From: Pontixanthobacter gangjinensis
GTDB lineage: Bacteria; Pseudomonadota; Alphaproteobacteria; Sphingomonadales; Sphingomonadaceae
Direction of reading: 5' to 3'
DNA length: 64,000 nt
NCBI RefSeq assembly: GCF_009827545.1
Contig: NZ_WTYS01000001.1
Coordinates: 1,761,772 to 1,825,771, forward strand
Shown here: positions 18,371-27,801 of the stretch, in pieces
How the letters are laid out: each line of letters begins with the position of its first letter
Position numbering within the stretch: position 1 is the stretch's first letter
Notes under the pieces: model-generated
The model's database searches: none
What the model saw: only the letters and a program-made list of their open reading frames with translations
What the model was told of the DNA's origin: nothing
Program-made: the position numbers and the translations under genes

Positions 18371-18994
18371 ATGATCCAGACCTTCGCCTTTTACCTGTTT
18401 GCCCTGATTGTGGTTGCCAGCGGAACGCTGACCATCATGGCGCGCAACCCTGTCCACTCCGTGCTGTGGCTGATCCTGGCATTCTTTAATGCTGCGGGCC
18501 TGATGGTGCTGGTTGGCGCAGAGTTCATCGCGATGCTGCTGATAGTGGTCTATGTTGGCGCGGTCGCGGTGCTATTCCTGTTTGTGGTGATGATGCTCGA
18601 CATCGATTTTGCGGAGATGCGCGCGGGCTTCATTAATAATTTTCCGCTGGGCATATTGGTCGCGTTGGTTTTGTTGGCGGAACTGGTGCTCGGTATCGGC
18701 GCTTATCGTGCTGGTGCGTTGGAACTGGGCGTGCCTGACGGCACTGCTGCGGCAGTCGTGGGTGAAAGCAACATAACCAATATCGGCATCCTGCTTTACA
18801 GCAAATATCTGTTCCTGTTTGAAGCCGCCGGCCTTGTCTTGCTGGTCGCCATGATCGGCGCGATTGTGCTGACTCATCGTGAACGTCCTGAGGGCCATCG
18901 CGGCCATCAGAACATCAGCAGGCAAAACCGCCGCCGTCCGCAAGATGCGACTGAAATGAAAAATCCCGAAGTTGGTAAGGGGGTCGAGCTATGA
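18371..18994 (+). CDS. nuoJ: NADH-quinone oxidoreductase subunit J
   Basis: 207-aa membrane subunit with five helices; it contains the helix with the pi-bulge region involved in coupling ([20 protein letters not shown]). The start [30 protein letters not shown] is characteristic. A hydrophilic, basic C-terminal stretch ([15 protein letters not shown]) follows the last helix. Ends with a 4-base overlap into nuoK. Confidence 0.93.
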   Translation: MIQTFAFYLFALIVVASGTLTIMARNPVHSVLWLILAFFNAAGLMVLVGAEFIAMLLIVVYVGAVAVLFLFVVMMLDIDFAEMRAGFINNFPLGILVALVLLAELVLGIGAYRAGALELGVPDGTAAAVVGESNITNIGILLYSKYLFLFEAAGLVLLVAMIGAIVLTHRERPEGHRGHQNISRQNRRRPQDATEMKNPEVGKGVEL

Positions 18995-19323
18995 CTGGCG
19001 CAGAGACTGTAGGTGGCGGCATCGGTATCGAGCACTTCGTGGTCGTCAGCGCGATCCTTTTTGTGCTTGGCGTGTTGGGCATTTTCCTCAATCGTAAAAA
19101 TATCATCGTCATCCTCATGGCGATCGAACTTATCCTGCTGTCGGTGAACATCAATTTGGTCGCTTTCAGCGCCTTTCTGGGTGATTTGACCGGGCAGGTA
19201 TTCGCGATGTTCGTGCTGACTGTCGCAGCGGCAGAGGCGGCCATCGGGCTTGCAATTCTGGTGATTTACTTCCGTGGCCGGGGCACCATCGCCGTCGACG
19301 ACGTCAACCGGATGAAGGGATAA
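18991..19323 (+). CDS. nuoK: NADH-quinone oxidoreductase subunit K
   Basis: 110-aa MrpC-like membrane subunit with three helices. The two conserved glutamates of the proton path are in [16 protein letters not shown] and in [14 protein letters not shown]. The product carries about nine extra N-terminal residues (MTGAETVGG) relative to the usual ~101-aa length. The ATG overlaps the nuoJ stop by 4 bases. Confidence 0.94.
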   Translation: MTGAETVGGGIGIEHFVVVSAILFVLGVLGIFLNRKNIIVILMAIELILLSVNINLVAFSAFLGDLTGQVFAMFVLTVAAAEAAIGLAILVIYFRGRGTIAVDDVNRMKG

Positions 19324-19329
19324 GCACCG

Positions 19330-21327
19330 GTGCTCGAAACTTCCATCCTGCTGATCGTATTTTTACCCTTGCTCGCCGCAATTGTCGGCGGTTTGGGGAA
19401 CCGTGCGCTCGGCAACACAGTGGTCAAATTCATCACCACAGGCGCGCTGTTCGTTGCTTGCGGGCTGAGCTGGCCAATTTTCCTTGGCTTCCTGAACGGA
19501 ACCGAGACCGCGACCGTTGTTCCGGTCCTGCAATGGGTTAAATCTGGCGCATTGTCGTTTGATTGGGCTTTGCGTGTCGATACGCTGACTGCCGTGATGC
19601 TGGTGGTAATCACCAGCGTTTCCGCGCTCGTCCACCTTTATAGCTGGGGCTATATGGAGGAAGATCCTGATCAGCCGCGTTTCTTTGCGTATCTCAGCCT
19701 GTTCACTTTCGCCATGCTTATGCTGGTGACCGCCGACAACCTCGTCCAGATGTTCTTCGGTTGGGAAGGGGTGGGGCTTGCTTCCTATTTGCTGATTGGT
19801 TTCTGGTTCAAGAAGCCGTCTGCCAACGCCGCCGCAATCAAAGCATTTGTCGTGAACCGTGTCGGTGACCTCGGTTTTATGCTCGGTATCTTTGGCACGT
19901 TCCTTGTGTTTGGTACGACTTCCATTCCCGAAATTCTCGAAGCCGCGCCAGCGATGAGCGGGTCGAGCATTGGCTTCCTTGGTTACCGCCTGCAGACGAT
20001 GGATATTTTGTGCATCCTGCTGTTCATTGGCGCGATGGGTAAATCGGCGCAGCTTGGCCTTCACACCTGGTTGCCCGATGCGATGGAGGGGCCAACACCG
20101 GTCTCGGCGCTGATCCATGCAGCGACTATGGTTACCGCAGGCGTATTTATGGTTTGCCGCCTGTCACCCATGTTTGAAGCTGCTCCGGTGGCGCTGGGCA
20201 TGGTGACCTTTATCGGCGCGGCCACTTGCATTTTTGCCGCAACAGTTGGAACGACACAATGGGACATCAAGCGGGTCATTGCCTATTCGACCTGCTCTCA
20301 GCTTGGCTACATGTTCTTTGCAGCTGGCGTTGGCGCTTATGGCGTGGCGATGTTCCACTTGTTTACCCACGCGTTCTTCAAGGCGCTGCTGTTCCTTGGC
20401 GCGGGCTCGGTGATTCACTCGATGCATCATGAACAAGACATGCGCTATTATGGCGGCCTGCGTAAGAAGATCCCGTTCACATTCTGGGCGATGATGTTCG
20501 GAACGCTCGCGATTACTGGCGTTGGTGTTTACCACCTTGGGGTTGGTTTCGCCGGCTTCTGGTCGAAGGACGCCATTCTTGAGGTGGCCTTTGCTCGCGG
20601 GACCGAGCTGGGGATATTTGCCTTTTGGATGGGTGTGTTTGCGGCGCTTCTTACCAGCTTCTACAGCTGGCGCCTGATGTTCCTGACATTCTGGGGCAAG
20701 CCTCGCTGGATCGAGAGCGAGCATATCCAGCACACCGTGCATAAAACCCCTGCTGAGGCGGGCGAAGACACGACTGGCGGCTACCAACCGCATGAAAGCC
20801 CGGTTTCGATGCTTGTCCCGCTTGGGTTATTGTCGGTCGGAGCGATTGCCGCAGGGCAAGTGTTCGCGCCAAGCTTCCTCGATGATGCCGCATTCTGGGG
20901 TAATTCGATTTTCTTCAACGAGCCTCTGATCCACGCCATGCACGCTGTGCCACTGCCGGTAAAATATGCTGCGCTGATTGTGATGGTGCTTGGTTTTGTC
21001 GGCGCGTGGTACGCTTACATCAAGAACACCTCGGTGCCTGGTAAGTTTGTCGAACAGTTTCGCTATGTGCATAAATTCGTGTTCAACAAATGGTATTTTG
21101 ACGAACTCTACAATTTCATCTTCGTCCGGCCGGCATTCTGGCTCGGACGCAAATTCTGGGTCATCGGTGATCAGGGTATTATTGATCGGTTCGGCCCCAA
21201 TGGTGCGGCATGGGCCGTGATGAAGGGGGCTGCTGCCGCCAAAAAGGTGCAGTCCGGTTATCTCTATAGCTACGCGCTTATCATGCTCCTTGGGCTGGTC
21301 GCGGCAATTACATGGGTCCTAGTGTGA
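19330..21327 (+). CDS. nuoL: NADH-quinone oxidoreductase subunit L
   Basis: 665-aa antiporter-like subunit at the far end of the membrane arm, with a long C-terminal lateral helix. Motifs: [18 protein letters not shown] (proton-path Glu), [27 protein letters not shown] (Lys/His relay loop) and [17 protein letters not shown]. Start is a GTG at 19330, six bases after nuoK. Stop overlaps nuoM by one base if nuoM starts at 21327. Confidence 0.96.
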   Translation: MLETSILLIVFLPLLAAIVGGLGNRALGNTVVKFITTGALFVACGLSWPIFLGFLNGTETATVVPVLQWVKSGALSFDWALRVDTLTAVMLVVITSVSALVHLYSWGYMEEDPDQPRFFAYLSLFTFAMLMLVTADNLVQMFFGWEGVGLASYLLIGFWFKKPSANAAAIKAFVVNRVGDLGFMLGIFGTFLVFGTTSIPEILEAAPAMSGSSIGFLGYRLQTMDILCILLFIGAMGKSAQLGLHTWLPDAMEGPTPVSALIHAATMVTAGVFMVCRLSPMFEAAPVALGMVTFIGAATCIFAATVGTTQWDIKRVIAYSTCSQLGYMFFAAGVGAYGVAMFHLFTHAFFKALLFLGAGSVIHSMHHEQDMRYYGGLRKKIPFTFWAMMFGTLAITGVGVYHLGVGFAGFWSKDAILEVAFARGTELGIFAFWMGVFAALLTSFYSWRLMFLTFWGKPRWIESEHIQHTVHKTPAEAGEDTTGGYQPHESPVSMLVPLGLLSVGAIAAGQVFAPSFLDDAAFWGNSIFFNEPLIHAMHAVPLPVKYAALIVMVLGFVGAWYAYIKNTSVPGKFVEQFRYVHKFVFNKWYFDELYNFIFVRPAFWLGRKFWVIGDQGIIDRFGPNGAAWAVMKGAAAAKKVQSGYLYSYALIMLLGLVAAITWVLV

Positions 21328-22892
21328 TGGACGGCTTCCCAATTCTTACCGTCATGCTCGCAGTGCCTTTGGTGGCCGCGATTGCATGCTTGTTTTTTGA
21401 TGCAACGAGCGCACGGTGGACCGCACTGGCTGCGACGCTGGTCAATCTCGCGCTAGGTATTCTGCTGTGGGTGAATTACGAAATTGGCGGGGCGCAGTGG
21501 CAATTCACTGAGCAAGCAAACCTGTTCGCTGGCTTCAAATATGCGCTCGGAATTGATGGCATCGCTTTGATGCTGATTGTGCTTTCGGTGTTCCTGATGC
21601 CGATTTGTATTCTCGCAAGCTGGGAAGCAATCCAGAGGCGCGTCGGCGAATATATGGCCGCGTTCTTGCTGATGGAATTGCTGATGATCGGCGTGTTCGC
21701 AGCGCAGGATATCATTCTCTTTTACATATTCTTCGAGGCAGGCTTGATCCCGATGTATCTTATCATCGGGATCTGGGGCGGCGATAACCGCATATATGCG
21801 AGCTATAAGTTCTTCCTCTACACGCTCCTTGGCTCGGTTTTGATGCTGATTGCGATGTTGTGGATGGTCAATGTCGCTGGCACTACCGATATCCCGACTT
21901 TGATGAATTACGACTTCGCTCCAGGCGCGCAGACGTGGCTATGGCTCGCCTTCTTCGCCAGTTTTGCAGTGAAGATGCCGATGTGGCCGTTCCACACATG
22001 GTTGCCCGATGCTCACGTTCAGGCCCCTACTGCTGGGTCGGTGATTCTGGCTGGGGTATTGCTCAAGCTTGGCGGTTATGGCTTTATCCGGTTTAGTCTG
22101 CCGATGTTCCCAGAAGCATCCGCGCAATTCGTTTGGTTGATCTTTGGCCTGTCGATGGTCGCGGTGGTGGTCACCAGCCTGATCGCGCTTGTCCAGCATG
22201 ATATGAAGAAGCTGATTGCCTATAGTTCGGTCGCCCATATGGCGATTGTGACGGCGGGGTTGTTTGCGTTTAACGTTCAGGGCCTCGAGGGCGCAATGAT
22301 TATGATGCTGAGCCACGGGCTGGTATCGGGCGCATTGTTCCTCTGCGTCGGCATTATCTATGATCAATTGCACACGCGCGAAATCGACCGCTATGGCGGC
22401 CTAGCTATCAACATGCCAAAGTATGCGATCTTCTTCTTGCTGTTCACGATGGCGAGTATTGGCCTGCCGGGCACTAGTGGCTTTGTCGCAGAATTTTTAA
22501 GTCTCGCCGGGGTTTACGAAGTGTCGAGCCTGACCACATTTGTCCTGACAACGGGCATCATTCTTGGTGCAGGCTACATGCTGTATCTCTATCGGCGCGT
22601 GGCATTTGGCGTGCAGAAAAACGCAGATGCCGCCGCGATGAAGGATCTGTCTATCCGTGAATGGTTGATGCTCAGCCCGATTGCTGCGGCAGTTCTGTGG
22701 ATGGGCGTTTACCCAGAGAGCTTCTTGGCTCCGATGCGCGCCGATATTGCTGCGCTCGATGCAAGGCTGGCCCGAGCTGCGCCGGAAGGCGATGCTAAAT
22801 TAGTAGCTGGCGAGCCTCGCAAAAAAGCCGCAAACGCTATGCCCGATGGGGATCATGGCGCGAAAGACGATAGCGCGGAGGGAGCGCACTGA
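21327..22892 (+). CDS. nuoM: NADH-quinone oxidoreductase subunit M
   Basis: 521-aa antiporter-like subunit. Motifs: FYIFFEAGLIPMYLIIGIWGG (proton-path Glu), HTWLPDAHVQAPTAGSVILAG and SVAHMAIVTAG. The ATG at 21327 shares its first base with the nuoL stop; an ATG at 21312 inside nuoL is an alternative that adds five residues. The end is an unusual hydrophilic extension (PRKKAANAMPDGDHGAKDD). Its last base is the first base of nuoN. Confidence 0.95.
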   Translation: MDGFPILTVMLAVPLVAAIACLFFDATSARWTALAATLVNLALGILLWVNYEIGGAQWQFTEQANLFAGFKYALGIDGIALMLIVLSVFLMPICILASWEAIQRRVGEYMAAFLLMELLMIGVFAAQDIILFYIFFEAGLIPMYLIIGIWGGDNRIYASYKFFLYTLLGSVLMLIAMLWMVNVAGTTDIPTLMNYDFAPGAQTWLWLAFFASFAVKMPMWPFHTWLPDAHVQAPTAGSVILAGVLLKLGGYGFIRFSLPMFPEASAQFVWLIFGLSMVAVVVTSLIALVQHDMKKLIAYSSVAHMAIVTAGLFAFNVQGLEGAMIMMLSHGLVSGALFLCVGIIYDQLHTREIDRYGGLAINMPKYAIFFLLFTMASIGLPGTSGFVAEFLSLAGVYEVSSLTTFVLTTGIILGAGYMLYLYRRVAFGVQKNADAAAMKDLSIREWLMLSPIAAAVLWMGVYPESFLAPMRADIAALDARLARAAPEGDAKLVAGEPRKKAANAMPDGDHGAKDDSAEGAH

Positions 22893-24355
22893 TGACTTAC
22901 CTGAACTCCCTCTACCTCTCTGCGCCTGAGATTATCCTCTCTGTCAGTGCCCTGATATTATTGATGGTTGCGGCATTTGCAGGCCAAAAAAGCGCACGTC
23001 TGGTCACAATCGCTTCTATAGCGGCGCTGTCTGGCGCCGTTTTCTTTGTAATCCATCTCCTGACCAATTCGTCATTTGAACTTGGCGCTGACATCTGGAG
23101 CGGTCTCTACAGGATGGATGCTTTTGGCAGTTTTGCCAAACTGCTGATCTATATCGCAACCATCGGATGCCTTGTTGTGACTCCGAAATTCTTCACGGTG
23201 AGTGGGGAGTATAAGCCAGAATATCCGGTGCTTATGCTGCTTGCGGCGGTGGGTATGGGGATGATGGTTTCCGCGATCGATTTGATCACCTTGTATATCG
23301 GGCTCGAGCTAAGCAGCCTATCGGCCTACGTCCTTGCTAGCTTCGCCCGCAGTGACGAGCGGTCGGCCGAAGCAGGTCTCAAATATTTCGTACTCGGCGC
23401 CTTGGCCAGCGGCATTCTGCTTTACGGTATGAGCTTGCTGTACGGGTTCACCGGGTCGACAGGCTATCTCGGCATTCGTGCGGCGCTCACCGATGGTGTC
23501 AGCACCGGCGCCTTATTCGGGATTGTGTTCGTCCTTGCGGGTCTCGCGTTTAAAATCGCCGCAGTGCCATTCCATATGTGGACCCCGGACGTCTATGAGG
23601 GCGCGCCAACACCGGTCACCATGTTTTTCGCAACGGCACCAAAAGTGGCTGCGATTGCGATCACTATGCGAATGGCGCTCGATCCTTTCGGCGGGCAAAT
23701 TATTGCCTGGCAGCAGATTGTCATTTTTGCGGCTTTGGCGTCGATTGTGGTTGGCGCGTTAGGAGCGATTGGACAAGATAATCTCAAGCGGTTGCTTGCG
23801 TATAGTTCGATCAACAATGTCGGCTTTATTCTTGTCGGTTTGGCTGCGGCAACACAGCAGGGCGCCTCTGCAATGCTCGTCTATTTGGCGATTTATGTCG
23901 TAATGTCGCTCGGCAGCTTTGTCGCTTTGTTGATGCTACGCGATGCCGAAGGAAACCAGCTCGAAAACTTTGCTGATATATCGGGGCTGTCTGTCACGCG
24001 GCCTGCCTTGGCTTGGAGCCTGTTGCTGCTGATGTTCAGCCTCGCCGGTATCCCGCCATTGCTTGGTTTCTGGGGCAAATTTGTAGTGTTCCAAGCAGCA
24101 GTGCAAGCTGACATGGTGCTCCTTGCGGCGATTGGTATTGCGGCCAGCGTCATTGGCGCATTCTACTATATCAAATTTATCAAAGTGATGTTTTTCGACA
24201 CTCCGGTGGATGTCGTTGTGGCGGAACCAAGCAGGGCTCGGTGGGCTGTGTTGGCGCTCTCTGTGGTGGCTGTTTCACCGCTCGGCTATTTACTGATGTT
24301 GTGGCTTGGCAGCTTGACTGACAAAGCTGCATCAGCACTGTTCTTTGTCGTTTGA
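22892..24355 (+). CDS. nuoN: NADH-quinone oxidoreductase subunit N
   Basis: 487-aa antiporter-like subunit next to NuoK. Motifs: TLYIGLELSSLSAYVLASF (Glu of the proton path), FHMWTPDVYEGAPTPVTMFFA and YSSINNVGFILVGLA. About fourteen helices. Start overlaps nuoM by one base; the stop overlaps a TTG start of birA by 4 bases, so biotin ligase synthesis is probably tied to complex I expression. Confidence 0.96.
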   Translation: MTYLNSLYLSAPEIILSVSALILLMVAAFAGQKSARLVTIASIAALSGAVFFVIHLLTNSSFELGADIWSGLYRMDAFGSFAKLLIYIATIGCLVVTPKFFTVSGEYKPEYPVLMLLAAVGMGMMVSAIDLITLYIGLELSSLSAYVLASFARSDERSAEAGLKYFVLGALASGILLYGMSLLYGFTGSTGYLGIRAALTDGVSTGALFGIVFVLAGLAFKIAAVPFHMWTPDVYEGAPTPVTMFFATAPKVAAIAITMRMALDPFGGQIIAWQQIVIFAALASIVVGALGAIGQDNLKRLLAYSSINNVGFILVGLAAATQQGASAMLVYLAIYVVMSLGSFVALLMLRDAEGNQLENFADISGLSVTRPALAWSLLLLMFSLAGIPPLLGFWGKFVVFQAAVQADMVLLAAIGIAASVIGAFYYIKFIKVMFFDTPVDVVVAEPSRARWAVLALSVVAVSPLGYLLMLWLGSLTDKAASALFFVV

Positions 24356-25062
24356 TTGAATTCGTCCAAGAAACTGGTTCTACAAATTCCGATCTTCTCG
24401 CGAGATTGGCAGGTGGGGAGCATCTGCACGAAGGGCAATGGTTAGTCGCCGATCGGCAGATCGCGGGCAGAGGCCGACAAGGCCGCGATTGGTTCGATGG
24501 TAGCGGAAATTTTATGGGCTCGACCGTGGTCCATTGCGCGCCATCCGATCCGCCTGCGGCGACATTGGCTCTGCTTGCCGGCCTTGCGTTGTACGAAACT
24601 TGCTTGCCGCTATGCCCTGATCCGTCATTATTGAAGCTTAAGTGGCCCAATGATCTCTTGCTAGGCCGCGCAAAGCTGGCAGGTATTTTGCTCGAGGCGC
24701 AAGGCGCATCTGTGGTCGTAGGCATTGGCGTGAACTTGGCTGCCGCGCCTGAGTTGCCTGACCGTGCAACCACCGCTCTCTCACGGATTGGCCCTGTGCC
24801 AGCCCGTGACCACTTTGCCGAGAGGCTTTCAACGCAGTTCGCGACCGAGTTGGGCCGTTGGCGAACTTATGGACTTGAGACTGTTCTCAGACGGTGGATG
24901 GGGGCTGCCCTTCCACTGGGAACTCCGCTATCAGTTCACGACGCTGATAAGAAATCGCAGACTGGCCAATTCGCTGGTTTGGCAGAAGATGGATCGCTTT
25001 TGCTGCGCTTGGAGGATGACACTATCCGTGTCATTCACGCCGGCGATGTAATGCTCGCCTGA
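24352..25062 (+). CDS. birA: Biotin--[acetyl-CoA-carboxylase] ligase, monofunctional
   Basis: 236-aa enzyme that activates biotin to biotinyl-AMP and attaches it to the carboxyl carrier protein. Visible: the N-terminal [10 protein letters not shown], the biotin/ATP loop [26 protein letters not shown] (catalytic Lys) and GIGVNLA. There is no N-terminal helix-turn-helix, so unlike E. coli BirA it cannot act as the bio repressor. Start is a TTG overlapping the nuoN stop; the nuoN-birA-coaX-rnj order recurs in alphaproteobacteria. Confidence 0.93.
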   Translation: MIEFVQETGSTNSDLLARLAGGEHLHEGQWLVADRQIAGRGRQGRDWFDGSGNFMGSTVVHCAPSDPPAATLALLAGLALYETCLPLCPDPSLLKLKWPNDLLLGRAKLAGILLEAQGASVVVGIGVNLAAAPELPDRATTALSRIGPVPARDHFAERLSTQFATELGRWRTYGLETVLRRWMGAALPLGTPLSVHDADKKSQTGQFAGLAEDGSLLLRLEDDTIRVIHAGDVMLA

Positions 25063-25072
25063 AGGAATAATT

Positions 25073-25861
25073 ATGCTGCTCGTCGCTGATGTCGGGAACA
25101 CCAATGTCGTATTCGCTCTGTTCGATGGGGAAACGATCAAGGCACGCTGGAGGATAGCGACCGATCCGCGTAGGACGGGTGACGAATATGCTGTTTGGCT
25201 GATTCAACTGATGCAACTTGAGAGATTTACACCCAAGGACATCACTCAGATAATCTTCGCGTCAGTAGTTCCCCGCGCGGACCATAATCTGACCGTTTTG
25301 TCGCAGAAATATTTTGGTATCACCCCATTGGTCGCCGGGCAGGGGCAAGCAGCTTGGGGCTTTGAAATTGATGTCGATAATCCGAACTCTTTGGGTGCAG
25401 ACCGCGCGCTGAATTGCGTTGCAGCGCATGCTAAATATTCCGGAGATCTGATCGTTGTTGATTTCGGGACAGCAACAAAGTTCGAAGCTCTCGATTTCAA
25501 TGGCACCTATAAAGGCGGGATCATTGCACCGGGCATAAACCTCTCGCTCGATGCTCTTGTGGGCAAGACCGCGAAGCTTCCGCGCATCGCCATCCGAGCG
25601 CCAGAAACAAAGAGCGTCATCGGGCGTAACACAGAGGACCAAATGTTGATCGGTGTCTTCTGGGGCTACGTGGCCATGATGGAAGGTTTAATAGGTAAAA
25701 TGCGCGAGGAAATCGGGCGGCCAGCGAAAGTCGTTGCGACTGGCGGCCTCGCGGTCTTGTTTGACGATCACACGCAAATATTCGACGTCGTTGATAATGA
25801 TTTGACCATTCAGGGTCTGGGAATTCTGGCGCAGCGCGCCACTGCAAAGGCTATAAAGTGA
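25073..25861 (+). CDS. coaX: Type III pantothenate kinase
   Basis: 262-aa enzyme for the first step of coenzyme A synthesis, phosphorylation of pantothenate. ASKHA-fold motifs: phosphate-1 loop [28 protein letters not shown] and [12 protein letters not shown], plus GGIIAPGI. Type III kinases need a monovalent cation and are not feedback-inhibited by CoA. The ATG follows AAGGA by about 6 bases, ten bases after birA. Stop overlaps the GTG of the RNase J gene by 4 bases. Confidence 0.94.
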   Translation: MLLVADVGNTNVVFALFDGETIKARWRIATDPRRTGDEYAVWLIQLMQLERFTPKDITQIIFASVVPRADHNLTVLSQKYFGITPLVAGQGQAAWGFEIDVDNPNSLGADRALNCVAAHAKYSGDLIVVDFGTATKFEALDFNGTYKGGIIAPGINLSLDALVGKTAKLPRIAIRAPETKSVIGRNTEDQMLIGVFWGYVAMMEGLIGKMREEIGRPAKVVATGGLAVLFDDHTQIFDVVDNDLTIQGLGILAQRATAKAIK

Positions 25862-27501
25862 AAAAGAACTTTACTCCCGAAAACGAACTTCTGTTTCTTG
25901 CCCTTGGCGGTTCGGGGGAAATCGGGATGAACGTCAACCTCTATGGCTGTAACGGCAAATGGCTAATGGTCGATCTGGGGATGACATTCTCTGGCAATGA
26001 ATATCCAGGTGTCGATTTAGTGTTCGCTGACCTCGAATTTATCGAGGAACGGGCTGACGACCTTGTCGGAATTGTCCTTACTCACGCGCACGAAGACCAT
26101 ATCGGCGCGGTACCATATTTTGCCGCTGACCTTGGCGTCCCTCTTTATGCAACGCCTTTCACAGCCGAGCTGATTCGCCGGAAGTTGCAGGAAGCCGGTT
26201 TGGTTGGTGAGGTTGAACTCAACGTTATAGAAGGTTTTGACAGCTTCCCCGTTGGACCTTTTGATATTAGTTATCTTCCCCTTGCGCATTCGATTGCCGA
26301 GGGTAACGGCTTGGTGATCGACACGCCGCACGGGCGAATTTTCCATACTGGTGATTGGAAGCTGGACGAAGACCCGATTATTGGCGAACCGACGACCGAA
26401 AAAGAGCTCACCGCCCTCGGCGACGAAGGTGTGCTCGCCATGGTTTGCGATTCAACCAACGTGTTCAACCCTAACCCAAGCGGGTCGGAAGGCGCGGTCT
26501 ATCAGGCTTTGCTCGATGAAGTTGGGCGGCATAAGGGCAAGCGTGTTCTAGTAACCACCTTCGCTTCCAACGTTGCTCGCCTTCATACCCTTGGTGAAGT
26601 GGCCAAGGCGCATGGCCGGACGGTTTGTGTTGCTGGGCGGTCGTTGGACCGAATTCTGGAAGTGTCGCAGCAGAGTGGTTATCTCGGCGATTTCCCCGAT
26701 CCAGTTGATTTTGACACGGCCATGGGGATGCCGCGGGGAGATGTGCTCATAATCGCTACAGGTGGTCAGGGCGAGCCGCGTGCGGCGCTTGGCAGAATTG
26801 CTGACCAGAACCACAAACTTGATCTGGTGCGCGGCGATGTCGTCCTATTTTCGAGCCGTCAAATACCGGGCAATGAAATTCAAATTGGTAAAATCCAGAA
26901 CAAGCTGGCCGAGCGCGGCATTGTGATGGTGACCGACAGGCAGAGCCCGATCCACGTTTCCGGCCATCCAGGGCGGCCCGAACTTGAGGCAATGTACAGC
27001 TGGATTCGTCCTGAAATTTTGGTGCCAGTGCATGGTGAAATCCGCCACATGCAGGAACAAGTTCGGGTAGGGCAGGCCGCCGGAATCCCGGAGAATATCT
27101 TCCAGCAAAACGGCGATATTGTTCGCCTTGCGCCAGGAAAGCCCTCGCATTTGGCCAAGGTTCGGTCCGGGCGGCTCGTGCTCGATGGCGATCTGATTGT
27201 GCCTGCCGATGGCGAATCCATTGTTATGCGGCGCCGGATCGCACAAAATGGTGCGGTGGTTGTCGCTCTTGATCCGAAGGGCAATGCGAATATTGAAAGC
27301 ATCGGTCTGCCGTTGGATGAAGATTATCCCGATTTTCTGGCAGAAGCAAAGTCGGACATTACGACCGCTTTGAAGCGCCTTAAGGGGCCAGCGCGTAAGG
27401 ATTCCGGTGCCATCGCAGAAGCTGCTCGCTTAGCAACTCGCAGGGCTGCACAGCGATGGAGCGGAAAGAAGCCGCATGTAAAAGTCATGTTGACTGGATG
27501 A
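25858..27501 (+). CDS. rnj: Ribonuclease J
   Basis: 547-aa metallo-beta-lactamase/beta-CASP nuclease with 5'-3' exo- and endonuclease activity in mRNA decay and rRNA maturation. Zinc ligands: [10 protein letters not shown] (HxHxDH), later His and Asp in LAHSIAEGN and FHTGDWKLD, and the beta-CASP His in [14 protein letters not shown] and PVHGEIRHM. The start [19 protein letters not shown] is typical. GTG start overlaps coaX. Alphaproteobacteria commonly have both RNase J and RNase E. Confidence 0.95.
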   Translation: MKKNFTPENELLFLALGGSGEIGMNVNLYGCNGKWLMVDLGMTFSGNEYPGVDLVFADLEFIEERADDLVGIVLTHAHEDHIGAVPYFAADLGVPLYATPFTAELIRRKLQEAGLVGEVELNVIEGFDSFPVGPFDISYLPLAHSIAEGNGLVIDTPHGRIFHTGDWKLDEDPIIGEPTTEKELTALGDEGVLAMVCDSTNVFNPNPSGSEGAVYQALLDEVGRHKGKRVLVTTFASNVARLHTLGEVAKAHGRTVCVAGRSLDRILEVSQQSGYLGDFPDPVDFDTAMGMPRGDVLIIATGGQGEPRAALGRIADQNHKLDLVRGDVVLFSSRQIPGNEIQIGKIQNKLAERGIVMVTDRQSPIHVSGHPGRPELEAMYSWIRPEILVPVHGEIRHMQEQVRVGQAAGIPENIFQQNGDIVRLAPGKPSHLAKVRSGRLVLDGDLIVPADGESIVMRRRIAQNGAVVVALDPKGNANIESIGLPLDEDYPDFLAEAKSDITTALKRLKGPARKDSGAIAEAARLATRRAAQRWSGKKPHVKVMLTG

Positions 27502-27508
27502 TATTATA

Positions 27509-27790
27509 ATGAACATCACCTCGATAATTGCCATCTATGCTCTCGTTTGGATCATGACCGCGTTTGTTTCATTGCCGTTCGGCATCAAGACGCATGACGA
27601 GGCCGGCATTGCTAAGATTCCCGGGCAAGCGGATAGCGCCCCCGCCAATTTCCAACCGGGGAAATTGGTAATGCGTGCATCGATAATCGCCGCAGTCCTT
27701 ACTGGCATTTACGTACTAAATTACATTTATGGCTGGGTGGGGGCGGATACCATCAATTTAGCAGAAGATTTGCTAGCCGAACCGAGCTGA
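27509..27790 (+). CDS. DUF1467 family small membrane protein
   Basis: 93-aa protein with two membrane helices (about residues 5-23 and 58-76) around a hydrophilic loop with the family-typical LPFGIKTHDEAG. DUF1467 proteins are of unknown function and commonly follow RNase J in alphaproteobacteria. Seven bases after rnj with a weak ribosome site, so probably the last gene of the nuo-birA-coaX-rnj transcript. It converges with the coiled-coil gene 11 bases away. Confidence 0.85.
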   Translation: MNITSIIAIYALVWIMTAFVSLPFGIKTHDEAGIAKIPGQADSAPANFQPGKLVMRASIIAAVLTGIYVLNYIYGWVGADTINLAEDLLAEPS

Positions 27791-27801
27791 AGTTCAGCTG
27801 G

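Noticed and set aside
20164-20793. Long minus-strand ORFs opposite nuoL and other nuo genes
   Set aside because: They follow from codon bias of the coding strand; translations are His/Arg-rich with no domain.
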